The position numbers were made by a program, and so were the translations under genes. The notes under the pieces were generated by a model that saw nothing but the letters and a program-made list of their open reading frames with translations, was not told where the DNA came from and searched no databases. A stretch of 28,496 bases of DNA from positions 572,292-600,787 of the forward strand of contig NW_008705582.1 in assembly GCF_000186865.1 (NCBI RefSeq), in the 5' to 3' direction. Source of the stretch: Aureococcus anophagefferens (Eukaryota > Sar > Pelagophyceae > Pelagomonadales > Pelagomonadaceae). Shown here in pieces: positions 9,055 through 17,534 of this stretch; positions within the stretch are counted from its first letter, which is position 1; each line of letters opens with the position of its first letter.

Positions 9055-11568
9055 ATGTGTCCAGAAGTGAAGGCAAATGCGCCAAACCAATCGGGATGGG
9101 CAGATGTCGCTAACGCTCATAGGGTAGGCTTACTCGCAGCACTACCAGGTTTAGCGCGTGTATCCCGGCGGTCAAAGGTGTATGCCGAAAAGTCAAAACA
9201 GGGTCTTCGATCACCGCGTGAAAGGATTGGGATGATGGTGGCTGATTCGGGCGGCTTCGCAATGCGACAAAGATCGTCCCACGTGGTCTGCCTGATCAGT
9301 GACCTAGACAGTGAAATCGGAGCTGGAGCTCTATCTTCTAGATTAACCAAGGCAATGGGACGGCGGGTGCTGAATCCAGGCCGACATAGGTCAGACTTCT
9401 TGCGCTCGACACTCGAGGGTCTTCTTGTATCCGACAAAATAACATCTCAAAGTGCCCTTACTGATCGCTCAACCGGCAATTTTTCGGGAGGAAAATCATC
9501 TGATGATATCACAGGAAGAGATGCCGGGCCGGTAGGAAGAAGCAAAAAACAAATTTACTTGGAAAGATCACGCCGTTCAGCACTCGTGATTTCAGTATGT
9601 GTGCGCTTTCGAAAGAGAGCTGAAGCATTTGTTGCGATTTCAGACAAGATTTGTGTCGGAAAAGCAACAGGAATTCGAACTCCCTCTACGAAGAAAGCGA
9701 AGCACGGCACGGAAGGCGATGATTTCAGCGAAGCGATGCGGCAAGCCTGGACGAATCACAGGTGCTATTTCATGGGGTTGTTTCGTGAGATAGATCACCA
9801 GATTCCATCAACGAAGCATATCCATGGAGCGTTAGGAAAAAGTGGCTGCAAAGCTCATGTGGCCTGTATTCTGGCCGATAGTGCCACATCAGTCATGCAG
9901 ATGGTTGAGGGCCAGGATCGGCCTGATGGTAGGGCTCGACATGCACCAGAAACCGACCCTGAGACCACTCAGGCCATGACATTTTTAAATAGGCTGGCAG
10001 AGAAAATTATCCAAAATGCTGGCCAATTCATAAACCAGGATGGGCAAGGAACACGATCCTGGCTTGCGCAGATTTTCAACTTGCTTGGTGTCACCAAAGA
10101 CCAAGAGTTGCAACCGGAGGACCTGTTTCGTATCATGCAGCGCCTGCAATTAAATAAATGCGAATACAAGAAACTCGGCGGTGTTTTTGCTGCAGTTAGT
10201 GTCAATGATTCTGAAAAAATCACGATCGCCGAATTCGCCATGTTCATGAAAGGCTGTGGACTCAACTCTGGCAGATTCTCGAACCTGTTGTTCCCTAGCC
10301 CTGAGGGGGTGCACAACATCCACCTGCTTCTCTGGTTTATCACGCAGCGCATGGCTTCAAGAATAGCGATGATGGACCAAAAGCCAAATACTATAAACCC
10401 AACTACGCTTGATTATCAGCGGTGTTTTGAGGCGGTAGACTCTGAGGGAGTTGGCTCAATCACAAAAGAAGGCTTTATAAATATGGTCCGATACAAACTT
10501 GGAATCGACGCAGCTGAGATATCTGATGGAAGCCTGCGCCGCATTTATGAGATAGTGGATGATGAAGGCTCTGAGGTTGTTACCACAAAGGAATTCGCTG
10601 CCTTCATGCGTGGTACTTCTAGTGCCCAACAAGCTGCCGTGGCTGTGAATTCCGCGGAGATCATAGCCTCCACGCGTGCACCTATTGCGGACCCCACCAA
10701 GATTTGCCAGTCTGAAGATGGCCTCTTTAGTAGTGGCGACTCAGGCGTAGGCATGTTTTGTGACACAAGTCAAGGAGGGATGCAACCTGTTCATTGGGCT
10801 TGTGTACCTGAACTTGATTCAAGGCTCGGTCACGTGCGGAAGGAATCCACCATTAAGACATTCCCCGTGGCACACTCTAGCCCCGATTATCGAGACATGG
10901 CAAGTATGGACGACCTTCGCCTCCGTCTCGAGGTGCTTTGGGAGGAATTGAACATCCCATGTTGCGATCGTGATTTCTTCATTCTCACCTTCTGTGGCGA
11001 TGCCCGCCACAAAAATATTGTTGCAAAGCACGTTGAATGTCTTCTCCGCCACCGTCGCTGTACTCGGAACGTCGTGGAAGCAATTAAGTGCCGCAATCTA
11101 GCCCTCTTCGCTCTGCACCAGGCTGTGCAGAAGACGACTTCTGACGCAACATTGCCAATTTTACGATCTCTTGCCGTGGCCACTGAGAATGTGCTTGTCG
11201 CGGTCAGCAAATGGCGCCGGGGCCTCTGGAATCACCTACCTTTCCTTTACGAGGGTGTGAACTATGTCCATGCCATGGCCGACGATGTCGCAGATTTGCT
11301 GTCCTCTTCGGTCAAAAAGACCAGAAACTTTCTATCGAGTATTCCCATGCAAGATTATGGCAGTCACCTCGCCGGGTCCACCATGGCCGCATTGCTTTCT
11401 GAGGGTCTCGACTCCAACACTGTTGCTTTCTTGCTGCCCCGGCACGTGTTTTTACCTGCGTACCACGTCGCAAGCGCTATGCTAAATGAGGCGTCGCTTG
11501 TTGCGGCCACACGGCGAGATCATTGCCGCCTCCTGGAGAAGGGGTCGTTTACACCTCGCCTTAAGTGA
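9055..11568 (+). CDS. Large protein with degenerate EF-hand motifs
   Basis: One continuous frame; the first ATG is at 9055, giving 837 residues with a TGA stop at 11566-11568. The N-terminal third is basic and low in recognisable motifs. The middle holds three EF-hand-like helix-loop-helix units: NDSEKITIAEFAMFM (about residues 383-398), DSEGVGSITKEGFINMV (about 462-478, loop position 12 is Gly) and DDEGSEVVTTKEFAAFM (about 502-518, best match). Because canonical acidic ligands are missing in the first two loops, Ca2+ binding is likely weak or lost. The C-terminal 250 residues look all-helical, starting at DDLRLRLEVLWEELNIP, and may bind partners. No signal peptide or membrane span is visible. 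I cannot name an orthologous family. Large EF-hand helical proteins are common in flagellated protists, and a cytoskeletal or flagellar role is only a guess. An upstream exon cannot be excluded. Confidence 0.8.
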   Translation: MCPEVKANAPNQSGWADVANAHRVGLLAALPGLARVSRRSKVYAEKSKQGLRSPRERIGMMVADSGGFAMRQRSSHVVCLISDLDSEIGAGALSSRLTKAMGRRVLNPGRHRSDFLRSTLEGLLVSDKITSQSALTDRSTGNFSGGKSSDDITGRDAGPVGRSKKQIYLERSRRSALVISVCVRFRKRAEAFVAISDKICVGKATGIRTPSTKKAKHGTEGDDFSEAMRQAWTNHRCYFMGLFREIDHQIPSTKHIHGALGKSGCKAHVACILADSATSVMQMVEGQDRPDGRARHAPETDPETTQAMTFLNRLAEKIIQNAGQFINQDGQGTRSWLAQIFNLLGVTKDQELQPEDLFRIMQRLQLNKCEYKKLGGVFAAVSVNDSEKITIAEFAMFMKGCGLNSGRFSNLLFPSPEGVHNIHLLLWFITQRMASRIAMMDQKPNTINPTTLDYQRCFEAVDSEGVGSITKEGFINMVRYKLGIDAAEISDGSLRRIYEIVDDEGSEVVTTKEFAAFMRGTSSAQQAAVAVNSAEIIASTRAPIADPTKICQSEDGLFSSGDSGVGMFCDTSQGGMQPVHWACVPELDSRLGHVRKESTIKTFPVAHSSPDYRDMASMDDLRLRLEVLWEELNIPCCDRDFFILTFCGDARHKNIVAKHVECLLRHRRCTRNVVEAIKCRNLALFALHQAVQKTTSDATLPILRSLAVATENVLVAVSKWRRGLWNHLPFLYEGVNYVHAMADDVADLLSSSVKKTRNFLSSIPMQDYGSHLAGSTMAALLSEGLDSNTVAFLLPRHVFLPAYHVASAMLNEASLVAATRRDHCRLLEKGSFTPRLK

Positions 11569-11757
11569 TCGAGGGTCAGGGTGATCTGCATCCGAGTGGC
11601 TCCACCGGAGCGTGATGTACACACCACCACCGTTGAATGGCCTATTATGGCCAATCGGCGGTGGGATGAGACTATTATCATAACCAGGGCTATTGCTGTC
11701 TGCCCCACTACGACCGACACCCCGCTCGAGGGAGGGGTCAGGCAATGAAACTGCCTG

Positions 11758-11907
11758 ACTTACACGCAAGGAGCACTGCGTTGCAAGGTGCTCAGCGGGC
11801 GCGGTGGCGCGGCGGATAGCTAGCTAAGGCCCTCACTCACGCGAAGTAGGAATACGAGCCCACGAGCAAGAGCCCGGGGTCAGTATGGCTGTACTTACAC
11901 GCAAAGG
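11758..11907 (+). mobile_element. Candidate tRNA-derived SINE with flanking direct repeats
   Basis: A segment of about 120 bp is bracketed by near-identical direct repeats ACTTACACGCAAGG (11758-11771) and ACTTACACGCAAAGG (11893-11907), as expected for target-site duplications. Inside, GTGGCGCGGCGGATAGC resembles a Pol III A box (tRNA-like TGGCGCAGCGG), and about 35 nt later GGAATACGAGCCC is a degenerate B box (consensus GGTTCGANNCC). No poly-A tail is obvious. Recognised from sequence pattern only; no second genomic copy is seen in the window. Confidence 0.4.
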
Positions 11908-12103
11908 CAGCGATCGAAGGCCTTGCAAGGCTCGACGATGCCGAAAGCGCGCGCGGCAACGAAAAGCGCCCCATTTCGCATCAAACACAGTGCGCGAAAC
12001 AACCGACGCCTAGGCCGGCCCGTGCGAAATAAGAAGATAATATTTATTAATTAAATCCGGCCAGCGGCCGGAGGGACGTGTACTACACCTCCTGAAAATT
12101 TGC

Positions 12104-12123
12104 CGCGCGCGCGCGCGCGCGCG
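12104..12123. repeat. (CG)10 dinucleotide run
   Basis: An uninterrupted alternating CG run of about 20 nt, a sequence type known to favour Z-DNA. It sits about 170 bp upstream of the start of the inositol phosphate kinase gene. Confidence 0.9.
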
Positions 12124-12296
12124 GGTCTAGTGCGGGTTTCGGAGGTCCCGTGTTGAATCATGAAAGTCAACTTTTCGCGAAAAAAGATCCTCACGCCCGA
12201 GTGTCTCAAAATGTACGACGCTACCGCACTCACAACGCCAGCCTCGGCGAAAGGACCCCACTTTCGAGCGGTTTACGACCCCTAACTTCAACTTTT

Positions 12297-13645
12297 ATGT
12301 TGAACTTGGCAACTAACCCAGCTGAGCTTCAAGATACAAAACCCCAGGCTTTTCTTTTCAAGCTTTTGTTTCGCGCACTGATCAAAAAGGGGCGAGGCGG
12401 CCAACACGCGGCCTCGCTCGCAAAATGCTGGGCCAAGAACGCCAAGGTGCACCGAGACAGTCAGCTAGAGAAGCATGACGAGCTCGAGGGCCTTCAAGGG
12501 CCGATTCGGCCCTTCGATGTGGACGAAAACAAGAAGAAAATCGTGCCCCTCGACCGCAAATTTTTGCGCTCGTATGCCAAAAATATCGCCACAGATGCAC
12601 CTCCATCAGACCTGCTGCAGGTGCGAGAAGGCATCGCAAGAGCCAAGGACATGCGCTTACCGTCGTACTTCGCCGTGCCGATCTGCATCAGCAAGCTCGG
12701 CCCGTCCATTCGCTCCGCCGGAGGCAACCCCCCGCGGCAAGGCTCCGGCAGGGTAAGATGCCGTAGGCGCCAAGGCGTGCAATCATCACTGACATCAGGA
12801 GCTCACATCTCGCTTCGTGCACGGCGCCGCGCGGTCGGTGGTCCCGAGATCTACGGGAATGGTATCGTTGCTCGGCGAAGGAGGCGCAAATGCAGTGTTC
12901 CGTTGTGGTAGACGCGTGTGGCGACTGCAAAAACGTGCATTTAGCGGGCTATGCCAGGATTTTACGGACCGCAAAAAACAAACGCTTGTATTGCGGGTCG
13001 CCCTTGAAGCGGAAGCCGACTTCGAGCAATGCGTCGGAAGGGTTAGTCGCCTTCGTCAATTTACTCCCGTGAGCTTTACACATTGTAGGAGTGGCTAGGC
13101 ATTGAATTTATGCTGTGTGGTAGTGTGAGGGCAATTCCGCAATCCCTGACATGGGAATGTGAGGCAGCGTATCGAAGCGGTGGAGGTTCAATCAAGTTTC
13201 TAATGCCACGCGTTGGCCTCGTTGTCCCAGATGCAACAAACATCTGGCTCCCGCTTTGTCGCAGTGATACTGCGAAGGGCCCTTGCTTCACAGTGGAGCT
13301 GAAGCCAAAACAGGCCGACAAGGCACGATCATGGCTTTTGGAGCCTGGGAGAGCGTCCTTCAAAGCTCGATTCTCCCGGATACAGATAACAAGAGCGGCA
13401 ACTGCCGGTGGAAAACCTCAGCCAGCGCCTGAAGTTTACTACGAAGCAATTTTCTCAGGTGATCCAAAAGGAATGCAGCGTGCCATTGAAGCTAGCTTAA
13501 ATCACCAGACCGGGCCAGTAGTGAACTTTTTTTTGGACGGGACACGGATGAGTCCTCGAGAGCATCCGGGCGTGGCGGGTGTTGTCACTGCCGCTCTTGT
13601 GAGAGAGCCTATCCTGCGTCGGCTTCGTGTGCCCAGCAGGCTCAG
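12297..13645 (+). CDS. IPK1: Inositol-pentakisphosphate 2-kinase, 3' end lost in assembly gap
   Basis: Exons 12297-12752, 12799-13041 and 13089 to the gap, with GT-AG introns of 46 and 47 nt. The family adds the 2-phosphate to inositol pentakisphosphate to make phytate (InsP6). Family features in order: a nucleotide-binding segment LLGEGGANAVF and following VLRV in exon 2; then WLGIEFMLCGSV, GLVVPDATNIW and the substrate-lysine motif TVELKPK in exon 3; and finally EAIFSGDPKGMQRAIEASL with VVNFFLDGT, which is highly typical of the C-lobe. The downstream catalytic motif expected near the end (KDCS-type) is not visible and should lie in or beyond the gap. Exon 1 encodes a 152-residue basic N-terminal extension not seen in plant or fungal enzymes; it joins in phase through a good AGG|GTAAGA donor, but it might instead belong to a separate gene. 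Family call is firm; the first exon is less certain. Confidence 0.82.
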
Positions 13646-13695
13646 NNNNNNNNNNNNNNNNNNNNNNNNNNNNNNNNNNNNNNNNNNNNNNNNNN
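13646..13695. other. Assembly gap of 50 N
   Basis: Fifty consecutive N. Two convergent genes, the inositol phosphate kinase on the plus strand and the LHC protein on the minus strand, both run into it without ending. The real missing sequence must therefore be much longer than 50 bp, or the join is wrong; 50 N is most likely a scaffolding placeholder. Confidence 0.98.
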
Positions 13696-14171
13696 AAGGA
13701 AGCCAGCCATCGCGACGCGACCATGTTTTATCTCCGCATGGCGGAGGTAACCGATCGTGCCTTCGGTCCCAAGCTGCCAGAAGTCGAGGTTCAAGCAGCC
13801 AAGGGGATCCCTGAAAGCAATGCGCCTTCTCCATGAAGAAGCATATTGTGTTTGGCGAATTGGCGAAACGTCGTCATCAACACGCGTGCCAGCGATTGCC
13901 ACGGGGTTGACGGGCAGGCGGGGAGGGCCCGGGGGGCAAGGAGTGGGAGGGGGGGGGGGCTGGGGGGTCCCACCAAAAGCCAACCACTGGATTGAGCTCG
14001 CCTGCGAGAACAGCGAGATCATCTTTGGTCTCTGAGACCTAAGTATCAGTACAGGTTTTTAGGTGTAAGCTGAATAAATATAACCTGAGTCAGCGAACCG
14101 AAGGTATGCGACGTCGACAGAAATGCAGCCGCGGGCGCAATGACGGAGAGGGAAAGGAAGAGCTTGAACAT
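13696..14171 (-). CDS. Chlorophyll a/c-type light-harvesting protein, 3' truncated by gap
   Basis: Minus-strand exons 14085-14171, 13974-14038 and 13810 down to the gap, with GT-AG introns of 46 and 163 nt. The N-terminus MFKLFLSLSVIAPAAAFLS is a signal peptide ending in an AAAF motif, the bipartite leader typical of proteins imported into red secondary plastids. The mature part follows with SETKDDLAVLAGELNPVVGF, joined exactly across intron 2 to WDPLG, and then the first membrane helix motif LRHAEIKHGRVAMAGFL with the conserved Glu and Arg and the His used in pigment ligation and helix pairing. This is the antenna complex of the thylakoid membrane; a full protein would have about 200 residues, of which about 90 are visible. 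Whether it is FCP, haptophyte or LHCR-type cannot be settled from this fragment. Intron 2 contains an exceptional G/C homopolymer tract (see findings). Confidence 0.93.
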
Positions 14172-14792
14172 TTTGCGATCTTGTCGCGCCAAAGGTCAAC
14201 ACCCCCCCGGCCGAACCCCCCTAGCCTCCTTTAGCACCCACTTAGACTGCCCTTAACCTGTTTTAAAAATTGCTGAAGTTTAACAAAAATGTTGACCATA
14301 CTCCTACCTCACGAGGCGCCAACACGTCGCACTGGGCCAGGTTCTCTGCTGCGGGCCTGAAAGGCCGTCGGTGCGCGCACTGGACGGCTAAAAAGGGACC
14401 CCGCACATCAATATATTCAAAGGCGGCGACAGGCTATCAGAACCTGAGTTTTGGTCACTGCACTGCCCCCCGCGCCTCACCCCCTCGCCGGGCCTGTTGG
14501 CCTATGTGGCGCTCGCCTGAGCTACTCACACAAGGGGGGCCGCCATATGGCTAGGGCGGCTGGTGTGGCTTAAGTGCCTAGCAAAGTACCAGGGCGCAGG
14601 CTCTCCTCGGAGGGGGCTCCACTCAGGTCGAGTCTCTAGTCGCAATGCAAGCAAGAATTGCGCAGCGAACAATCCACCAGAAGTCCAGATCAGATCAAGG
14701 CCAGGGCCCACGCAGCAATAACAGGTCCGGCGGCTGCCACATTACGTCGGACAATTGTTCACTGTGGATTGTGGGACTAGCCCGGTTGAGGC
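14172..14792. other. Intergenic region between LHC and G-alpha genes
   Basis: No gene recognised on either strand. It holds the LHC promoter (both flanking genes are on the minus strand) and the 3' UTR of the G-alpha gene. The middle (14440-14620) is GC-rich with no protein-like content. Confidence 0.5.
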
Positions 14793-15860
14793 TCACATGA
14801 ACCCCGATGCTTCCAAGTTGAATTTGAGTATGATATCCTTTGATGCATTGAATACTACTTTAACATTCTCGGTATCAGTCGCACAGGTGACGTGCGTGTA
14901 TATGTCCTTGTTTTTTTGCTGGTTTTTCTCAAGAAATTTCTGCAGGAAAAAGTTGACACCTTCGTCATAGTCGCACGATTTCCCGTTGTAGTCGTGCCAT
15001 TCGCTGACTTCGGTTAGGGCCTTTTTCATTATTTTTTTGGCAAACAGATCTCGCTTGTTCAAAAATAGAATCATAGCGGTTTTTTGAAACCACCTAGAAT
15101 TGCAGATGGACTCAAAGAGCAGCAACGTGTCCAACATCCGGTTCTGGGTCTCGTCCTCAAACATCATTTGGTCATACTCAGATAGTGCCGCGACGAAGAT
15201 CACAGCGTTTACGTTATCAAAACAGTGAATCCACTTTTTGCGTTCATTTCGTTGTCCGCCGACATCTATGATGACGAATTCGACGTTTTCGATGACATAC
15301 GTCTCTTCGACGATGCCGCAGGTCCGTACTCGTGACGCAAGTATATCTTCATCAGTTGGGAGGTATCCGCGTGCTGAGATCTGTTCAATCTTTCTAAAGT
15401 AGAGCTCATTACTTTCGATGACTTGGAACTCGCTGCGGCGATCCCAAACTTCAAGAATTCCTGGATCGGACCACAATGATTTGATGGGCCCTGATATCTC
15501 GGATGTCAATTCTGTCCTTTCTGTGATATCGAGCATGTGCGCAAATGCTGTTTGGTCCAATACTTTTTGCTCCAAGCCAAGCCGGGTGACTGCCGAACAC
15601 AAGTCTCTCATAGCAGATATAGCATTCATGTGTATTTTTGGTATCCAATCCCGACGATCGTCGTCGCTGAATCCTTTCCCATACAACAACTTCATCTGTT
15701 TAAATATCGTGCTTTTACCAGACTCGCCAGCTCCCAACAAAAGCAATTTGATGGTCATTTCATCTCTGGCATGATCATTTGCATTCTTCTCTTCGATGCT
15801 GCGCGATTTTGATAAAGCTTGTTTTTCGTCCGGCGTCAACGACGAGCCGCAAGTTCCCAT
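14793..15860 (-). CDS. Heterotrimeric G-protein alpha subunit
   Basis: An intronless frame of 355 residues on the minus strand, the usual G-alpha length. G-alpha binds GTP/GDP, couples heptahelical receptors to effectors and acts at the inner face of the plasma membrane. N-terminus MGTCGSS offers Gly2 for myristoylation and Cys4 for palmitoylation. G-motifs are all intact: P-loop GAGESGKST (about 43-51), switch I SRVRTCGIVEETY with the GTPase Arg and Mg-binding Thr, switch II DVGGQRNERKKWIH with the catalytic Gln, NKRD for guanine specificity, and TCATDTENV near the end. The C-terminal tail NLEASGFM lacks the Cys at position -4 that Gi proteins use as the pertussis toxin site. Lack of introns contrasts with the intron-rich neighbours. 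It is most like the Gi class; family call certain, receptor and effector unknown. Confidence 0.97.
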   Translation of the reverse strand: MGTCGSSLTPDEKQALSKSRSIEEKNANDHARDEMTIKLLLLGAGESGKSTIFKQMKLLYGKGFSDDDRRDWIPKIHMNAISAMRDLCSAVTRLGLEQKVLDQTAFAHMLDITERTELTSEISGPIKSLWSDPGILEVWDRRSEFQVIESNELYFRKIEQISARGYLPTDEDILASRVRTCGIVEETYVIENVEFVIIDVGGQRNERKKWIHCFDNVNAVIFVAALSEYDQMMFEDETQNRMLDTLLLFESICNSRWFQKTAMILFLNKRDLFAKKIMKKALTEVSEWHDYNGKSCDYDEGVNFFLQKFLEKNQQKNKDIYTHVTCATDTENVKVVFNASKDIILKFNLEASGFM

Positions 15861-16450
15861 TCCGAATCAATAATACGCTCTAGATCTGTGGCTGAGGAAG
15901 GTTAAAATGCAACAATCTTGATCCAAGCCCGAGCCGAGATATAAGCTGAGGAATGTTAAAAATCGATGAAATGGCCATACAAACCACAACTTTGTAGGTC
16001 TCGTTCTCGGCCCCACGGCCACCGATTCCTATGGTTCTTGTTGCATCTAAAAGAGCTCAATGTCGTCTTGCGCGCTGGGCCATTACAGAGGGGTTCCCCC
16101 AACGTTGTGGCGGGATTTCCGCCTTCAGTATCTACCTTTAGCTTAGTTTGAAGCTGGCATTGCAGTGCATGTATCCGCCCTATTTATCTCATTATATCTT
16201 TACCCTACAGATACGCGTCGCCGTATCTTTTCTCTCTTTCTTATCTCACATCTAGCGAGGGCTGCCTTGGTGTCATCCAGGTTGATCGCCCGCGCTAGTT
16301 AGGGTGTACGTAAGAGCTCCGACGTACGTGGCATGTCACAGAACATACTCGTGCTGCCCCTGAGATGTTGTCACGAGGACACGAGGACGTGTCGAATTTT
16401 TGGGGGGATGGTATTGTTGGTATAGTTCCTAGTCCGCAGAGACAACCATT
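15861..16450. other. Intergenic region upstream of the G-alpha gene
   Basis: No gene recognised. Near the G-alpha start two similar short segments occur, GCTGAGGAAGGTTAAAATGC (about 15891) and GCTGAGGAATGTTAAAAATC (about 15947). Pyrimidine-rich stretches (TCTTTTCTCTCTTTCTTATC) lie near 16225-16245. Confidence 0.4.
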
Positions 16451-16693
16451 TTTGCAACGGCGACGGCGTGCGACTTCCTCGGGCTCCACATCGAGCACGA
16501 CCTGGCGCGGGGCACGCTCAAGGTGCACCAGCAGGCATTCGCGGAGGCACTCGTGAAGTCGACGGGGTACGCGGACTCGAAGCCGGTGCCAACGCCGCTT
16601 CCGACGGAATTCACGGCTGCGGACCCCGATCCTAGGGCCCACCCTAATTTACTATCTAAACTCCCTCTCCCTCAAGTAGGGTCGGCTGGGTAG
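16451..16693 (+). pseudogene. Ty1/copia retrotransposon reverse-transcriptase relic
   Basis: In one frame this segment reads CDFLGLHIEHDLARGTLKVH, then QQAFAEALVKSTGYADSKPV and PTPL, which matches the end of the copia-type reverse transcriptase (FLG-I-L-Q-Y-LL-F-M-KPV-TPL). The frame ends at a TAG at 16691-16693. The YxDD catalytic block upstream, integrase, RNase H and LTRs are absent, so it is a small decayed fragment. Its GC content is far higher than that of its flanks. Confidence 0.85.
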
Positions 16694-17534
16694 GGGGAAA
16701 CTTCCGCTGGCGGGCTGTTTCAGCAACGCCGCCGACCAAAAGGGGGCATAAGGAGCGATGCAAGGTCAACGGTGTGAGGCTTTAGCCTGAGCCCAAGTTG
16801 GAGCGGCGTTTAACATATCCCGCCGGCCGCGGCGGGATATGTTAGTGGGCTTGAAAACTAATCCACGCCGCCCCTGCGCGCCGCCCCGGGCCCCAGGGAA
16901 TCGGCGAGCTGGGAGAGGACCACCACCATGATCATGGCCCAGCGGAGCGGTCTAGCCTCAGGGTCGCTCAGGCGCTGTTTGGAGTCTAGCCGGCTAAACT
17001 TGTCGTTGCCACTTGTCGTGCTTCGCCACGATAGGAGGCCGGTCTTAATTAATGGCCGGGGGCGCAAAGGTGGTGTCGAGGCCTCTCAGGTGCAACGCGA
17101 AGTTTCCGACTTGGTGGCCCGTACGGGGGCTAGAACAGGCTATCCGAAGGTGCGCCTCACCACTGGTCCTCACCATTGTTCCTCACCATTGTTCCTCATC
17201 CCGCCCCTCACCACGGTTCGTTATGTTCTTTAACGAGCTTCCGTGGCTATACCGCCAGCCTCGGCTATGCTAGAATCGAGCATATGCGGGACTAGGTATG
17301 TTCAGGCTTGGCTATGCTAGCCGATATATTCGGGACATTCTTCGCAGTGATTCTGTAGTAGGATTGGCCCCGCAGTGCCCCGGAGTGAGCCACCGGCCCG
17401 GGCGCGTGGGAGTGAGCCAGATCGGTGGATCGTACAAGAGAGCGATGAGTCGCGTTGGAGAGCATTGGATCGCAGTGGGATTCAGTAATCAATATTGATT
17501 GGCTGATCGCGCTGGTCGACCGAGCCTCCTGCCT
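16694..17534. other. Intergenic region with hairpin and short tandem repeats
   Basis: No gene recognised. Contents: a long perfect hairpin (16811-16844, listed separately); a 13-bp direct repeat CCTCACCATTGTT at 17168-17180 and 17181-17193 with degenerate further copies; and GGCTATGCTAG motifs near 17262 and 17309 related to repeats at 19951 and 23256. The 3' UTR of the Kelch-BTB gene lies at the right edge. Confidence 0.5.
16811..16844. repeat. Perfect 15-bp-arm inverted repeat
   Basis: Arms TAACATATCCCGCCG and CGGCGGGATATGTTA are exact reverse complements with a 4-nt spacer GCCG. It lies about 120 bp downstream of the copia relic. It could be a cruciform or a small foldback element. Confidence 0.95.

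Larger units (their letters stand above)
11569..12296. other. Intergenic region with SINE-like insertion and CG repeat
   Basis: The region lies between two genes on the plus strand. It holds a small hairpin TCAGGCA/TGCCTGA (about 11738-11760), the SINE-like insertion at 11758-11907, and a (CG) run at 12104-12123. No protein-coding content is recognised. The last 100 bases before 12297 are probably the promoter and 5' UTR of the kinase gene. Confidence 0.5.

Noticed and set aside
11738..11760. Hairpin TCAGGCA/TGCCTGA as a transcription terminator
   Set aside because: Eukaryotic Pol II genes do not end at such hairpins and there is no T-run; kept only as a small structural note.
12859..12911. 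Reading the 12297 frame straight on to its stop at 12911 as a separate gene
   Set aside because: The strong AGG|GTAAGA donor at 12753 and an in-phase acceptor at 12798 join it to the kinase exons; past the donor the frame becomes arginine-rich nonsense.
13042..13098. Kinase exon 2 reading on to a stop at 13098, or a 20-nt intron 13069-13088
   Set aside because: The 47-nt intron 13042-13088 fits the local size range and yields the family-like WLGIEFMLCGSV junction; a 20-nt intron is implausible here.
13811..14022. Long minus-strand frame running through LHC intron 2
   Set aside because: The Pro-rich stretch is translated C-tract; splicing it out gives the conserved GFWDPLG exactly.
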